Source: Phoebastria nigripes (taxonomy: Eukaryota; Chordata; Aves; Procellariiformes; Diomedeidae). Taken from it: 64,000 bases of DNA. Each line of letters opens with the position of its first letter. The first letter of the stretch is position 1. The notes under the pieces are model-generated. The model did no database searches. It worked only from the letters and a program-made list of their open reading frames with translations, and had not been told where the DNA came from. The stretch covers positions 1,083,713 to 1,147,712 of the forward strand of contig JAYKAV010003110.1 of the NCBI GenBank assembly GCA_035582835.1, written 5' to 3'. Shown in pieces: positions 40,011 to 52,756 of the stretch. Made by a program: the position numbers and the translations under genes.

Positions 40011-42939
40011 ATATTAGAATGTTTATTCCATTCCTCCTATCTCTGTCATAAGCGCTCTATTGACTTGAATTTAAAGACTTTGTTTCCTTTACAGCATACA
40101 GGTGACCAGGTTCTCAGGTTAGGGTCATCAATTAAAGCTCAACTTAAAAAACAAATAACTTTTCCATCTACTTTCATATTCCTGTAGGCACATGGTAAGT
40201 AAATGAAGAGAGAAAAGAAATATATCTAAATTAATGAGTCTTGTCCCATTCTTTCTCTTGGGAAGGCCCTTAAATGCAACCAGAGCAATGAAGAAGTACA
40301 AAGGTAGCAACAACAAATGTGAAGATGAAGAAGAGGAAGAGCAGTAACATACATTTTAATGAGGGATAAGCAAAGAAGAAATAATATTTTATGGGGAACT
40401 AGTAGGAAAGTTCAAGCCAAACAATGAATTAGTCAGTATAGTTCCTAATAATTTACAATTTGGGTTGGCTCAGTTGGGAAAAATGGGTTCCAAAGAGGCT
40501 AAGGAAGAACCGTGTACTCCTTTGGGTAAAGTCACTGTGGATAAGTCAGTCCCTTATATACTGAATAAAATATTGAAGTTGGCTGATAGGTTTGAGGCAG
40601 GGCTCAAAAATAAGTGTTTCATTTAGCAGACAGAGCTGGTGTTGGGTGTGAAAAAGGTGTTTATGACTTTCAAATCAACAATGAAGGTCTTTGATTTCTC
40701 ACTGCCTGCTTAAATGATCCTATTTCTTGTTTTTCCTTTGCTTGCAAATGCACTAGGTAAGAGACAAGTTAATAGTTTCTGAAGAACAAAATTGCTTTTG
40801 TTAAAAATGGAAAAATTCTTTGCAGCATATTTTTCATGTGGCTTTCATATATGGATAGTGAATGATCTTGGGTTAGTTTTGCATTATTTTTTTCTATTAT
40901 CTAGTGTTGTAATTATTATTTCTTGTCTTGCTTATCCATACTAAAATGCTTTTATTTTATCAGAGGGCATATTATAAACATTTTTACATATTTATACATT
41001 TTCTTATTATGCAAATTGCCAAGAGCTATCACAGAGGTGAAGGAGAGTTAAGAATAAAGGTAAGAGGACTTTTCTAGCAGACGGTCATTCAGTAGATGTA
41101 CAAAGGACATATTTCTTCAGCCTCAGAACTAAAATTGTTAAAGTCATCAGAGCATTTCTGTTGGGATGTTGCTAGCTGCTCCTGGGATGGGCTAAAGAAG
41201 TGGGGAAGGAGGTATTTTCAAATTAGTCCCTTGATTTAGTTATCTTTTAAGGCTGGCTGAAATAACAACATTTTCAGTGTTATTTTATGAATACAGTTTT
41301 TTCTTACTACTGAATTATCAGCATTGGTAATTCTGATCATACTCTCTTGATTTTTTAAAAAATTATAAGCATTTTCCTATTATAGGGCTAAATATTATAA
41401 TCATGTAACCACATAAAAGTGCAATCAAAAGTTCAGAAATTATTTCAGAGTGCCTACGAAATATTTCAAAACACTAGTGATATGGAAAGCTGCAAGTTTA
41501 TATTTAATCAAAACCAAGGTAACAGTCACAATCATGTTTACTATGTCATTGCCTAATTATTGACCAAGAAGGAGGTCAATTGTGCCAGGCGTTGGGTGAA
41601 TACAAAGCAACACAAAGGCATTTCCTGAGAGCTTACAGTTTAAGTTGTAGGAAATGAAAAATTAGAATGAAAATTTTGGAATGTTTTTTTGGGTATCCAA
41701 TTTAGATGTCAAGGATCCCCCCAGCATGAATATTAGAACTGAAGAATTCTAACAAGAACTGAATCTGTTGCTCAAGGATGAAAAGTGGCATAAATTAGGG
41801 ACAACAGATGATTGATTAGGCAGTCAGATGATAGTCTACAGCTTAAAACATCTTAGAATTATTAGCAAGCTTTTTTGAAGAGGCATCATAGCTTGCAATT
41901 TAAGAACTCCACCTTCTGTTGGTACTGCTCAATATATGAAAGCTTAAATATACATCATTTTGACCATGTCTAGAGTTTGCAGTCTTTTGGCAAAGGAAGT
42001 GAATTAAATGCAATTCATTATAAAGGTGGGCTTCAGATTGACACTACCATCTGCACATAAAAAAACTGTCCCATTTACAAAGTATGCAGATACTATCACA
42101 GCAAGGACCATAGAACTAGTCTGACATACAGAAAGAGGATGTTACACTGTTAGCCCAAAAGTGAGTAAAAAGAGCTATTTTTGCTCAGAGATTGTACTTA
42201 AGCATTAGAAAAGTGAACTGCGTCTATTACGATCAGAGTCCATTCCAGCTTTCTCCTGTATGGTAGCATATGCATCCCATGGGATACGTATCAACTTTGA
42301 AGAGTTTCAAGATGTTTTAGATCTTTTCATAGACAGTAATGGAAAGCACACCAACATTCAACATAATTGTCTTTTTCTCTTTGGTTCTCGTTTGTTTCTC
42401 TTTGGTTTTATATCCTCTAGAGTCTGCCTCATTTTTGTTTGGTTTCATGATTTTGTTTCTGTTTTCTTACATTATGTCATTTTTCTGTAGTTGGTCTATA
42501 CTGCGGTTATGTGAGAATATACAAGCACAGGACACAGAAAAAAAAAAACCTAATTCTAATTATCATGTCATTTTCTATTTCAATAGGAAAATCTGACATC
42601 TGGCATACCTCAAAAGTCAGAAGGAAATATTTAAGTGCATTTCTCCTCTGTGAAGAAATTAATGATTCATGTGTTCAGGCTATGCTAGCACTGGTTCTGG
42701 TCTGAGATCAGCATGACATTTACTGTGATATTTTGTATAGCTGGTTCTATTGGTTGATACTTAGACTTTCAATCAAAAAATAAAAGCCTAACAATTTTTT
42801 AAGAGACTGACTTTGGAAGCCCTGCTGAACACGCATAGGTTGGTGAGTGTTTTCCTGACCAAGTCAAATGTCTGTCAACCAGGAAATAACTTTAAGTGGG
42901 CTGAATATGGTTAAACACTATACCAGTGTTCCTCCCTGA

Positions 42940-43075
42940 GTGTCACGTCTTTTCCAAGGTCACCTAATTAGAGTTGTTTACAACAGCCATTTGCCTCCAC
43001 CTGTCCTGTTATTGATGGTTTATAAACAGCTCTTCCTTGCATGGAACACGTCAGCCAGATAGCTGCAGAAAAAGA
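42940..43075. promoter_or_regulatory. Candidate intronic enhancer: dense homeodomain, forkhead, E-box and nuclear-receptor-like sites
   Basis: Within about 135 bases there is an AAGGTCA half site (42957-42963), the palindromic homeodomain site CTAATTAG (42964-42971), GTTTAC inside GTTGTTTACAAC (42973-42984), the E-box CACCTG (42998-43003) and the perfect palindrome GTTTATAAAC (43018-43027), a forkhead or Hox/CDX-like site. Large NPAS3 introns are known to hold many conserved developmental enhancers. That this block is one is inference from site density only, since conservation cannot be seen here. Confidence 0.35.
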
Positions 43076-43246
43076 GCTGAGCAAAGGGAGAGTGTCTCCA
43101 AAGCACTGGCACACCGTAGAGTTACTCCGGCTTAGAGCACTTGGCATACTTTCCTAATAGTTACATTTCTACGTGGCTTTATCTGACCATAAATAACATC
43201 TTCTAGAGCTATAGTGATTTTCTGGTAAATTCTGTTACTGCTCTTT

Positions 43247-43264
43247 GGAATGGAATGGAATGAA
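43247..43264. repeat. Short GGAAT tandem
   Basis: Three GGAAT units followed by GAATG. This is a short simple repeat that also resembles clustered TEAD-like GGAATG cores; it is too short to claim function. Confidence 0.8.
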
Positions 43265-45442
43265 TGTCTCACCAATAAGCTCAAAAATACCTTGATACTT
43301 AGTTAATAATGATGGTTGTGATACCCTGTTGCCAAGGTGTAACATCCCCAGTCTGTAGTGTTTCTCCTTGGGCATCTAGGGACAGTCAGATAAACTGTTC
43401 CATTCACAACAAACTCCTTAGGTGGATATTCTGGTATGTCCTTTCTTAGGGCTGGCATTTTCTCATTTTGGCATTTAACTTCAGATGTATGAGGTAGGAT
43501 TGTGTAATGATCCCAGTATAGTCAAGGAGAGAGGAAGGTAGGTTGCAGGATTAAAAGCAGAAGCCTGTCTTGTTTGTGGTCTCTGCATCTTCCCTCTCTG
43601 TCCACTGTTAAAGCCTAGGGAGCTGAGATGCCTAACTTTGATACTTAAAATCCAATGTTTATGTTAGTCAGTATAAATGCCACTCTTCAGGCATCCTTAG
43701 GGACTTACTGCAAAAAAGCTGGTGTGCTGAGAATTCACACTTGTGCTCACTATAAACAAGCATTCCTCTCTACACAAGTACTGGTCTACTAAAAATGGTC
43801 TGCTAGTGCCCCACCCCTCAGGTGACAATGACAAGCCTGAGTCTTTCTCCTGACATATAAGAGACGGAGAATGTTAAATGGAAGCTAAAAAGTCACTCAT
43901 AAGTCTTGTTCTGATTCATCTATTTCTGACAGAAGCCACAGGTGTCAACTCTGTGGGCAGTGGAGGGAAGTGCCCACTTTCCACTTACAGAGCATCATCC
44001 TACATTTCCTTTCAGCATAGTGTCTTTCTCAACTGATAACAGCATTTGCAGCAGAAATCAAGTGCACATCTCGTAAAATTGTCACCCAGGAGATGCCATT
44101 TCATCGTTTAGGCACGTCCTGTTTCCTAGTGTAACAGTAAGTGTAGCACAACTAAATGAAAAAAATGGCAGTTTTGTGTCAAAAAATGTAGCAAGGTATC
44201 AGTTTGAGTAGTCCCTTTCCCAAAGAGGGGGGAAAGGATGCAAGAGGGAATAGTTTAAATAGGGAGAAATGTTCCCCTCTCAGCCACAATAAGCTGTCAG
44301 CTGCTGAATCTGTGTTATTTTCAATTAGGCTCATCTGATGCCTGTGTATACAGGAGACGTATGTCACTTTGCAAGAGACACTCTGAACTGCCTAGGTTAA
44401 CAAAGCCTCTCGTGCCATTGACTTAAGAAGCAGTCAAATAGCTCAGCGTTATTACTGTTCTCATTTTAGAAGTATTTTTAGGCCTTGCTATTAAAACATT
44501 GTTCATGTTAAGAATGAGCCAGTGAGATGGAGTTTTACTAAGCTTCTCATATGTACATAAAATAATGTCTTCATATAAGAAAATATCCTGCAAACAATTA
44601 TGTATGAGAGTAAATTTACTCTTCCCAGCAAACCTGAGGGTTTCACCAACTGAAGTCTAAAAATATCAACCCTAAAAATATTTCGTTTTTAAAGTCAAAA
44701 TATGCTTAAATGAGTTCACTTAGCTTCATGGGATATATGAGAAAATAATGGCCACATTAAAAACTTTAACAAAGAATACATTAATTGAAAATACATGAAA
44801 TTTTGTCTTCTAAAAAGTTAGTTTTGAATCATTAAGTGCATATAATTTCATAAATATCGTATGTAAGCAGGGCTCATTCCTGTGATTATTCTCTGTGGCG
44901 TTCATTCTGTGGTGCTGCGTGAGTCCTATACAAACATCATCTCATTTGGCTAAATACTAACTGCTTGATTTTTTGTGCACTGACTAACTAAATTACAGCT
45001 CTCTACAGGGTTTGTCAAGCTCATGTGAATAATCCAAGTCAGTGTTCCTGGATCTTGATGAATTTCTCAAGTTACAGGGATTGAAGTGGCTAGTGGCTCG
45101 TCTGCACAAGTCAGATGTCACCTGCTACAGATGAAAAAAGATCTTTTCGTATCTGAGGAAGAGAATTGTCCTCCTGCTTCACTGAGCTGAACCTTGTGTT
45201 TAAGTTCACATTTTACTGTGACTCAAGACATGGTATCTGGCAGCTTCTTTATCATTTACCCACATTTTGCCTTTTCCCCATTCCCAAAACTGTCATCTTT
45301 CTTCCCTCCACTAGAACAGACGTTGTTTTCACCTTTCTAGTTTGATCAGCTTGCAAGCAGATGTTCTTACGTAATTTTTAATTAATTGATTTCTTCCTTG
45401 GAGGGTTTTGGTTCATCTGTTTTAAAAAGATACCTTAACTTT

Positions 45443-45469
45443 AAAAAAAAAAAAAAAAGAAGAAAAAAA
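45443..45469. repeat. A-rich tract (A16 plus GAAG and A8)
   Basis: Sixteen A, then GAAG and eight further A. It could be an old retroposon tail but nothing recognisable precedes it. Confidence 0.88.
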
Positions 45470-47578
45470 AGCACATTTGCTTGTTGTCTTGTGCACTTCA
45501 AAATGAAAATATAGTAAAATATGTCAGTGAAATTAAAGCAACTCTTAAATTGGTAGAAAAACTTTATACATCATACCTACAAATACCTTAGCTAAAATGT
45601 ATCCGTTACATGTGCCATTTGTATCAGTGTCATTGCACCTCCGTGCCAGATCCACTTGTCCATCTTGAGTTCTAGAGTTCCACAGTCCCACCTGTCTGCT
45701 CTTTCTGCCTCCCAGACAGAGAAGAGGAATGGAGTTTGAGAAATAAGAGAAAGATGTCTGAAGGTAGTACTTCCCTCTGTCTTCTTTCTTCCTTTTTTTT
45801 TTTTTAGGCTTTTAATGTTCTTTTCTTTAGTCAACATTGAAGGAATGAGATTGCAATGAGAGGTAACATTAAGACCTTGATTCACTTAGCAGAAAGACAA
45901 GGGATGGTTTCGGGTGTTACGTAGGCCCCCAAGATAATGCATTTTCCAAGCACAAAAATGCCTTTTTCCGTTAAGGACTGTTGAGGGTGTTGTAGTTAGA
46001 AAAGTTAATCTCTTGTGGGCTATAATCTTCTGTTGCGTCGCTTGGCCTGTGAATGTATTTCCTCTTCGGTTCTTTGATCGTGCCAGTTAAATGGGCTGCC
46101 ACATCAGCTGACTGCCAGCACCATCATCTTGTCAGAACTACCCCAACTTGACCCACCAGCCAAACCACTGATATGAACACTCCCAACTGTATCTCATTTA
46201 AGATGAGCTTGGTTACTTAAACAGTGCAAATGGTAAGTTTTTGCCATCTCTCCTTAATTTAACTGAAATGCCTTTTAGGGAAAGTTCATTTGTTTTGCTA
46301 GCATGATAGGAGAAGAATAATTTTGGCGGGAATGGGGTAGGGAGGGAGATAAGCAGCTAGAAGCAGCAGCCTTTCAGATAACATAGCTGGGATTTAAAAA
46401 AAGATGTGTTCGTCGTCTCACACAATGGATTATGTGTGATTATACTGTCCTAAATATATGGAGATCTATAACAAGCTTATTTAGATGTTTGTGAGCCAGA
46501 GCTCTGATTGGGGTTCTCTAGCATTTTAAATGTGAAAGACTTCTTAAGGAAATAATTTTAAAACAACAAGCATGATGTATGTCTGAAACTGCAAAACAAA
46601 ATTGGGTATGCACGTGTACCAGTCCAGACTGAAATGAAAAAGTCCTCCAACAAGTCCTTTCACATCCCCTTTTTCAGGTTTGCTTCTATCAGCAGTAAAG
46701 TGAGAACCCCAAGCCAGAACAAATCAGTTTACACAAATGGCTAATAACAACCAACCCCTTCCTGGAACAATTTCAAGGAGCAGCAAAGAGAGAGGACGTT
46801 CCTTTTCCCTTGAAGGCCTTCTTCATGCTAGCTTTTCAGCTAAGATTGGACACATGATAAGTAGGAGCACTTTTATGCTGGAGCATCTTTATACCCTGTC
46901 ATAAGTATAATTGGACATAAGGTATCACAAGAGAAGAGAATTCCGTTCTGTGAGGAGAGACTGAAGTATTTCCAGCACTAAAGCTATGCATCTCTGGACA
47001 GAAAGAAGCTAAAATGTTTCAGTCCCTAACTAAAACACGTAGAAACTTTGTCTTTCTAACTAAAATCCTTTTAGAAATCCCCTCAGTACACATAAAACCT
47101 CTAGAATCTGTAACTTTACTATGTTTTTCCCCTTCTGTGCCTTTAAAACATATAATCCTTTGTTTTATCTAAACTGTATTGAATCTCCCTGTTGCTGCTG
47201 AGGAAATGTATTTATCATCCTTGAAGTGTGTGTTACATACCTGCCTTCCATTCCAGAAGGGAGTAATAAATAAAAGATAACTAATTGTTTAGTGGCTGAT
47301 CTGACAGAGAGGAGATACTGGGTCAGAGAGGACCAATCGTACATAAATTGCCCTGGCAGAGTGAAGGGGTATAAGCTGTGCTTGGTTACTGAACTTTTTG
47401 AGGATTGGTAGGAGAGACGTGCTCTGTATGTCGTACAATGACAATAGTGAGATTTGGTAACTAAGCTCCCCTGGATAATTTAATTTCACCATATGATATA
47501 CATTTATAGAGTAGGCAGTGAAGACACCTATGTACTTTAGGTGTAAACAAAGAATATAACAAAGAAAGTTATATTGCT

Positions 47579-47725
47579 AGGATCACAGGGTAGTTCAGGC
47601 TCAAAAGGACCTCAGGGAGGTTTCTGGTCGAACACAGGAGATCACACCAGGTTATTTGAGGTTTCATCCAATCTTGTCTTGAAAACCTCACATACCACAT
47701 CTTGAGACACCCTTTACCACACTTA
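47579..47725 (-). mobile_element. CR1 LINE fragment, reverse orientation
   Basis: Read on the + strand this is the reverse complement of a CR1 3' region. It has AGGATCACAGGGTAGTTCAG near the octamer end, then AAAAGGACCTCAGGGAGG, CACACCAGGTTATTTGAGG and CCAATCTTGTCTTGAAAACC. The order and spacing match CR1 consensus as I remember it, with many substitutions. Only the 3' part is present. The outer limit near 47725 is approximate. Confidence 0.72.
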
Positions 47726-50401
47726 ATTAGCAATAATGAAAAAATGTATTTATTTGTCTTCACAAAAACCTTCTTTGGCTCACATGACACCCTTCATTGC
47801 TGCTGCTGAGATCCAGCACTCTCCCTCAGAGTTTAGACAAGAATTTTTTGGAGGTCAGTCCTTCTATTTCTGTGAAAACATCAGCAGAATTTATGAAAAC
47901 CCTGAGAAGGGAATTCAGTTTGCAAAATAGCTTGTGCTGCCAGTGCATGTTTTGGGTTAAGTAAGTTTCTGATTAACTCTGAGCTCCAATGGCAAGGTTC
48001 AAATTGTTTCCAAACTTCCCCATGATCTAGAAGGTTTGGATTCAATAGCACAGATTTGGGCCAATCTATGATTCTGATATTGCAAATATGCTTCAGGCTC
48101 TGTAGCCTTTAAAGTCTGTTGGATGTATCTGAATTACTGATTTTACTATCTAATTGCTTAGAGGGAACTAATTGAAATACAGCCCTAAATATGGACTTCA
48201 TTTCTGCTATCGCATTTCTACAGTGATTTTTCATTCTAATCTAGCAATTCTGGCAAGCTGATGCTGGACACATTTGAAAATTTGTCCTGTTGTTTTTTAT
48301 TTATTTATTGTACTGTTGAATGTATAGTGACAGAAAATGGGTAAGAGTTTAGGGCAGCAATTAATTTTTTAAAAGCAACACAAAAGAGACAAAAAAGTTG
48401 GGGCGGGGTGGGGGAAAGCAACTTGGAAGAAATACCTCCATTTTTGCCAGGTACCAAAATCTGCATTCAAATATTTCCAAGTCCTTCTGGTCCTATTAAA
48501 TACCAGACAAACGACACAGATACTGCTGGAGAAGCACTGGTTATTTTGCAGTGCTTTACTTGGCTGTGTGAAAATAGACTTTACGTTATCCTGTGCTTAT
48601 TGCTGGAATTCCTCTGTCAGCAGACAGGCTGAGGTTATAACAACTGTTTAAGATTTGAAATATTTTTGTTCAGAAATCTGACATGATTTGCTAGTTGTGA
48701 CAACTGATTTGACAATGACCAGTGATTTAGGTCTACCTGTAGTAAGTGAATTAATCTGAGTTAAAACATAGTGATCTGTCATGTTTAGAGATACCTCAAC
48801 AGCTGGCTGACTTGTCCTCTGTCAAGCTAGTTTGTCCTGTGCAAATCTTCTGTCAAGTACGGAAAAGAACTGTTGAGAGAAAATTACATGGCAGTTTTAG
48901 AGTTAGTGATGAATCTTTCTCCCAACATACCAGCTGTGCCAGCAACACTATTTTTTGTGGCATTAATCAAATATCTTGCCTGCAGCACCTTCACTTTCCC
49001 AAAGGCTAGAAGATGAATCTGTGAAAAAATTTCACTGGGATTTGCCAAGAGCTTTTCCTATGCTCAGGTACTAGTCCGTGCACCTCGGAAGTTTGAATAA
49101 GGCTTTTAGGGATGTTGTTCTCGGAATTAAAAGTCCTGTAGTGTAATTTTACCCTATACATGAATTCAAAGGCATCGTTACAGCAAACATGATGAAATTA
49201 AGGAGTATGCCATAAGGCCAAGTACTCAAGCTTTATTAGTGTACTCCACTTGCTGACTTACAGCTTTGTGTTTATTTTTAGTTCTAGTTCTGCAATTAGC
49301 AAAGTACAAGAACAATTGAAGGCCACAGAGTGATCCAGCCACTTTTTCTGCAGATGGAGGAAATTGAGACAAGTTTAGGTTGAGAAACACAAACATGTAT
49401 CCTATTCTTATATCAATATATTGCATATTTTCATTAAAAGCATAAAGTGTAGGAAATTCCAGATTACAGGTTTTCATAAATAAAAACTATTTTATTTTAA
49501 TCAACACAGAACAGAAATATATTTTTATCATTTCCCATTTTTTTAGTACTGAAATTTTAATTAAAAATTAATAGACTATTTCTTATATGAGCATTGGGAC
49601 CCAAATGCAGCAATTAAGAGAAATAATAGGTTCCTACTCAAGTGAGAGGACAAACATTCTCTTACCTTTTATTCATCTGCACGTATACCATTACATACGC
49701 TTAGTGACACAAATATGTGCTAGATGCTTTCATAGCTTAAAGGCTGCCAGCAGGGTTGGGTTTACCTAGCACTCAAACCTTGCAAAACACAGACATGTAG
49801 CACCGTACAGTAGGTGGGATATTGAACGCCTCCCTGTAGGCGCTCTGTCTTGGAGAAGAAAGGTTAAAGAAAAGAATTCTGATTTGTTTTCTGAGCAATG
49901 CTGACCTGTGAGAAGTTAAAGAGGTGCATTCAGCTTAATAAGTGGAGATGAGTATCTTTCACTGGAGTGAGCCCATGCATTGTGATCGCATCTAGTTCCT
50001 GAGATTGCTTTCCCTTTCCCACTTCCATTGGTTCTCCCATTCACAGATTGGCTTTCACATTGCTCCTTCTCTTCCAGATAGTTCTTATAGATACTGAAAC
50101 ATGCCTTTCACATGGGATTGAATAGGAAGGAGTAGAATCAATTTAGTACAACTCCATCTATCCCTGCTGGAGACCTCATGTAGATTAATAGCCTCTCTGG
50201 TTACGTCAAAGGCCTCTAATAAATGTAATGGTTAAAGCATGGCACTAGACTTTGGTACGTAGCCTTGTGAGGGAGGTCATTCATCAGGAAGCCAACATTA
50301 TCCCTTTGTCATGCTAAGGTCTGAAATCAGATTTGAAAGGACCTAGGCTGTGCTGATGTCTTTATCTGATTATCACTCCATTGGATAGGGAGTTTGAAGA
50401 G

Positions 50402-50402
50402 N
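50402..50402. other. Ambiguous base (N)
   Basis: A single undetermined base in otherwise unique intronic sequence, a draft-assembly uncertainty rather than a gap. Confidence 0.95.
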
Positions 50403-51435
50403 CATTGACCCTTAGTTAACAAGACTTTCCAAACTCTATTCTCTGCTCCTGATTTTATTAGTCCCAGCTAGAGCCCCTGGAAGGGCTCTTGAGACTGGTT
50501 TTCTTTCATGACACCTTGAAGATCACAAAGCCCTATAGCTACTGTACATTATCAATACTATAGTTTCAACAAACATGTCCTAAAGATATTTTGATTCAGC
50601 TTCCTCCCTACAAGAAGCATTGGACATAGGAAGCATTATACATCTCTGAGGAATATTTTTATTTAAAAATTTAATTTCCTTCAGAATTGGAATTTGTAAA
50701 CTGTCTTCTGCAAAAAGTAAAGGCAATTTTAGAGGTGCACAGAAATAATGCTTAAAAGATAAACAACATTAAAAAGCATGGGCTCTAGCTACAATTGTAT
50801 TTTCAAATTCTCTGTGTCTCTCCATGGTCTGTGTGATAATGATTACAGTCTTCTTACATATTGAGGAAAGCTAAGCCAGTGTTTTAAAAGCTGGAAACAG
50901 AGACTATATCCAAAATATAGAAACTACCTGTGTTTTTTTCTACACCAAGTCCTAACAAATTGTGAAATGGTCTTACAAAAGCTTCTGTGTCCATAACCTC
51001 TTGTAATGATACCATTTGTTCCTTTAATGCATAAGTAAATTAAAATCAGGTGCAAATCATTATCGTTGTCATCGATAATAGAGTTCCTGCCACCAACATG
51101 AATAGCTGCACAAATTCCTAATTCAACATCAAATCCATTTTTTTTTCTGATACCTGAATATTTTTGTTGATTTGCGTAACCTCATTAGCAAAGGCATTTT
51201 AATGAGCCTAACTAATATCAGTAATATTAAAGAAATATTTACATATTACTGCATTGTTCTGAATTTGTTCATAATCTGTATGAAAAAGAACAACTCCACA
51301 GAAATATCAAAGGTTATTGTGATTGAAGTTACTTTACATAATTTAAATAGTTTTTATAACAGGTTAGAAGAGGGATTTAATTATTTTAGATAGGCTGCAG
51401 TACTAGAACTACTGTGCTAGGTAGTATTTGACAGG

Positions 51436-51474
51436 TCTGTCTGCCAGCCTTCCTGTCTGTCTACCTGTCTGTCT
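51436..51474. repeat. Interrupted (CTGT)n tract
   Basis: CTGTCTGC, CTGTCTGTCTAC and CTGTCTGTC blocks form a degenerate CTGT tetranucleotide repeat about 70 bases beyond the 3' (minus-strand) end of the coding relic at 51543-53990. Confidence 0.85.
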
Positions 51475-51819
51475 TTTCTCAAGTGTTTCTGCCTGCAGAA
51501 GTACTCTTAAAATTGCAGTAAAGAAATAGAGTGAGAGGTTTCTTAAATCACGCTATTGTATATCCAAAAAGGTGTATTATTTTGGATGTGGTGTATTTTA
51601 CAATTTGACAAGTTGGAACTTTGTAAACTGACAATTGGGCACAGACGAAGGTATCCATTTATCTCATATATGTCTTGTTGAGGCAAAGCTGTCAGAAGAA
51701 ATCTTATCACATGGTGCCCCATTTGTTTTCTGTAGTGATTTATGATGGTTTTGAAAAGGTCTTGTGATCCCATAGGCTGCCACGATTCTCTGACTCTTCT
51801 CTGTCAATGGATCAGATTT

Positions 51820-51820
51820 N
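51820..51820. other. Ambiguous base (N) inside the coding relic
   Basis: A single undetermined base within the minus-strand relic. It leaves one codon unreadable but does not shift frame if it truly stands for one base. Confidence 0.95.
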
Positions 51821-52737
51821 TGACATTTTCTGAGAGCATTCAGAAAAGATTTGATAAATCAGCTTGTGGTGTTTATTTTAATTGATCTGAAGCCCATTCC
51901 TTCAAGAATTCATCAAACACTGTGACAGGGTCTGAGTGTGCTGCAGTGAAATGAAAGAACTGGGTTGGCCATGCTTCTGTGATGATGGTACAGATATTTT
52001 GTTGAAAGTTTATGCTCACAGACGAGATGTCATAACTAATTTAGAATGTTGTAAATCTTTTGACGCAGATTCTAATTCATAAATCTCATCCATCACATGT
52101 GATTCATGAAACGATAGACAACCTTTGATGAGAAGGTACTTTTGTGTGTGTTCCAAGTTCTTCGCATTTTTTACCCCTTCAGAAATAAATCACTCCAGAA
52201 CAACAGAATTCTGTTATGAAAGTGGTGCTGTAAAGGTCTCTCATTCTTTTGCATCTGTTCTTCTTCTCATAACAGGTAACATTTCTTCTCTTTAAGATGC
52301 AAATGATTAAAATTGTGTCTGTGCATGCGCTTCACTTTACAACAGGGAGAAGAATGTAACTGCAGTGGTTCTGGTTGAGGAGTCATCACATTTGGCTGGT
52401 ATAACCTGGGTCTCTTTTCTTCTCTCACAGGAACCTCCATCTGTTGAAAACATCACCACAAACACCTGTCCTGATCAACCACAGTCAGTGTCTTTGATCT
52501 CTTCACTCATTCCTGTTGCACTTGGTTGGTAAACCTGTAAGGAGACCATTGTAGGATCTGAGCCTCTCTCTTATCAGCCAATCCACTCTTTTTCCTGCTA
52601 AGTTGAGGCATTGCTGCTGAGTGGTGGCTGTGGATGGTCAAGGAGGGAATTTGTGGTGGTGTATTTGATCTCTCTAATTAAGGGAAATGAGCATGGGATG
52701 ACTGATAAGCAGGCTGGCCTATCAGGCAATGAATGAT

Positions 52738-52756
52738 AATAAATAAATAAATAAAT
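52738..52756. repeat. (AAAT)n microsatellite
   Basis: Four to five AAAT units. They lie inside the span of the putative minus-strand coding relic and coincide with the point where its readable frames fade between 52740 and 53240. Confidence 0.9.

Noticed and set aside
46935..46990. GTGAGGAGAGACTGAAG as a further CR1 fragment
   Set aside because: It resembles an internal CR1 motif, but the match is too short and the flanks do not continue the consensus.
52431..52490. Plus-strand exon-like block after TCTTCTCTCACAG
   Set aside because: The acceptor-like tract is good but no donor follows in frame, the residues fit no NPAS3 region, and the minus strand gives the better coding explanation.
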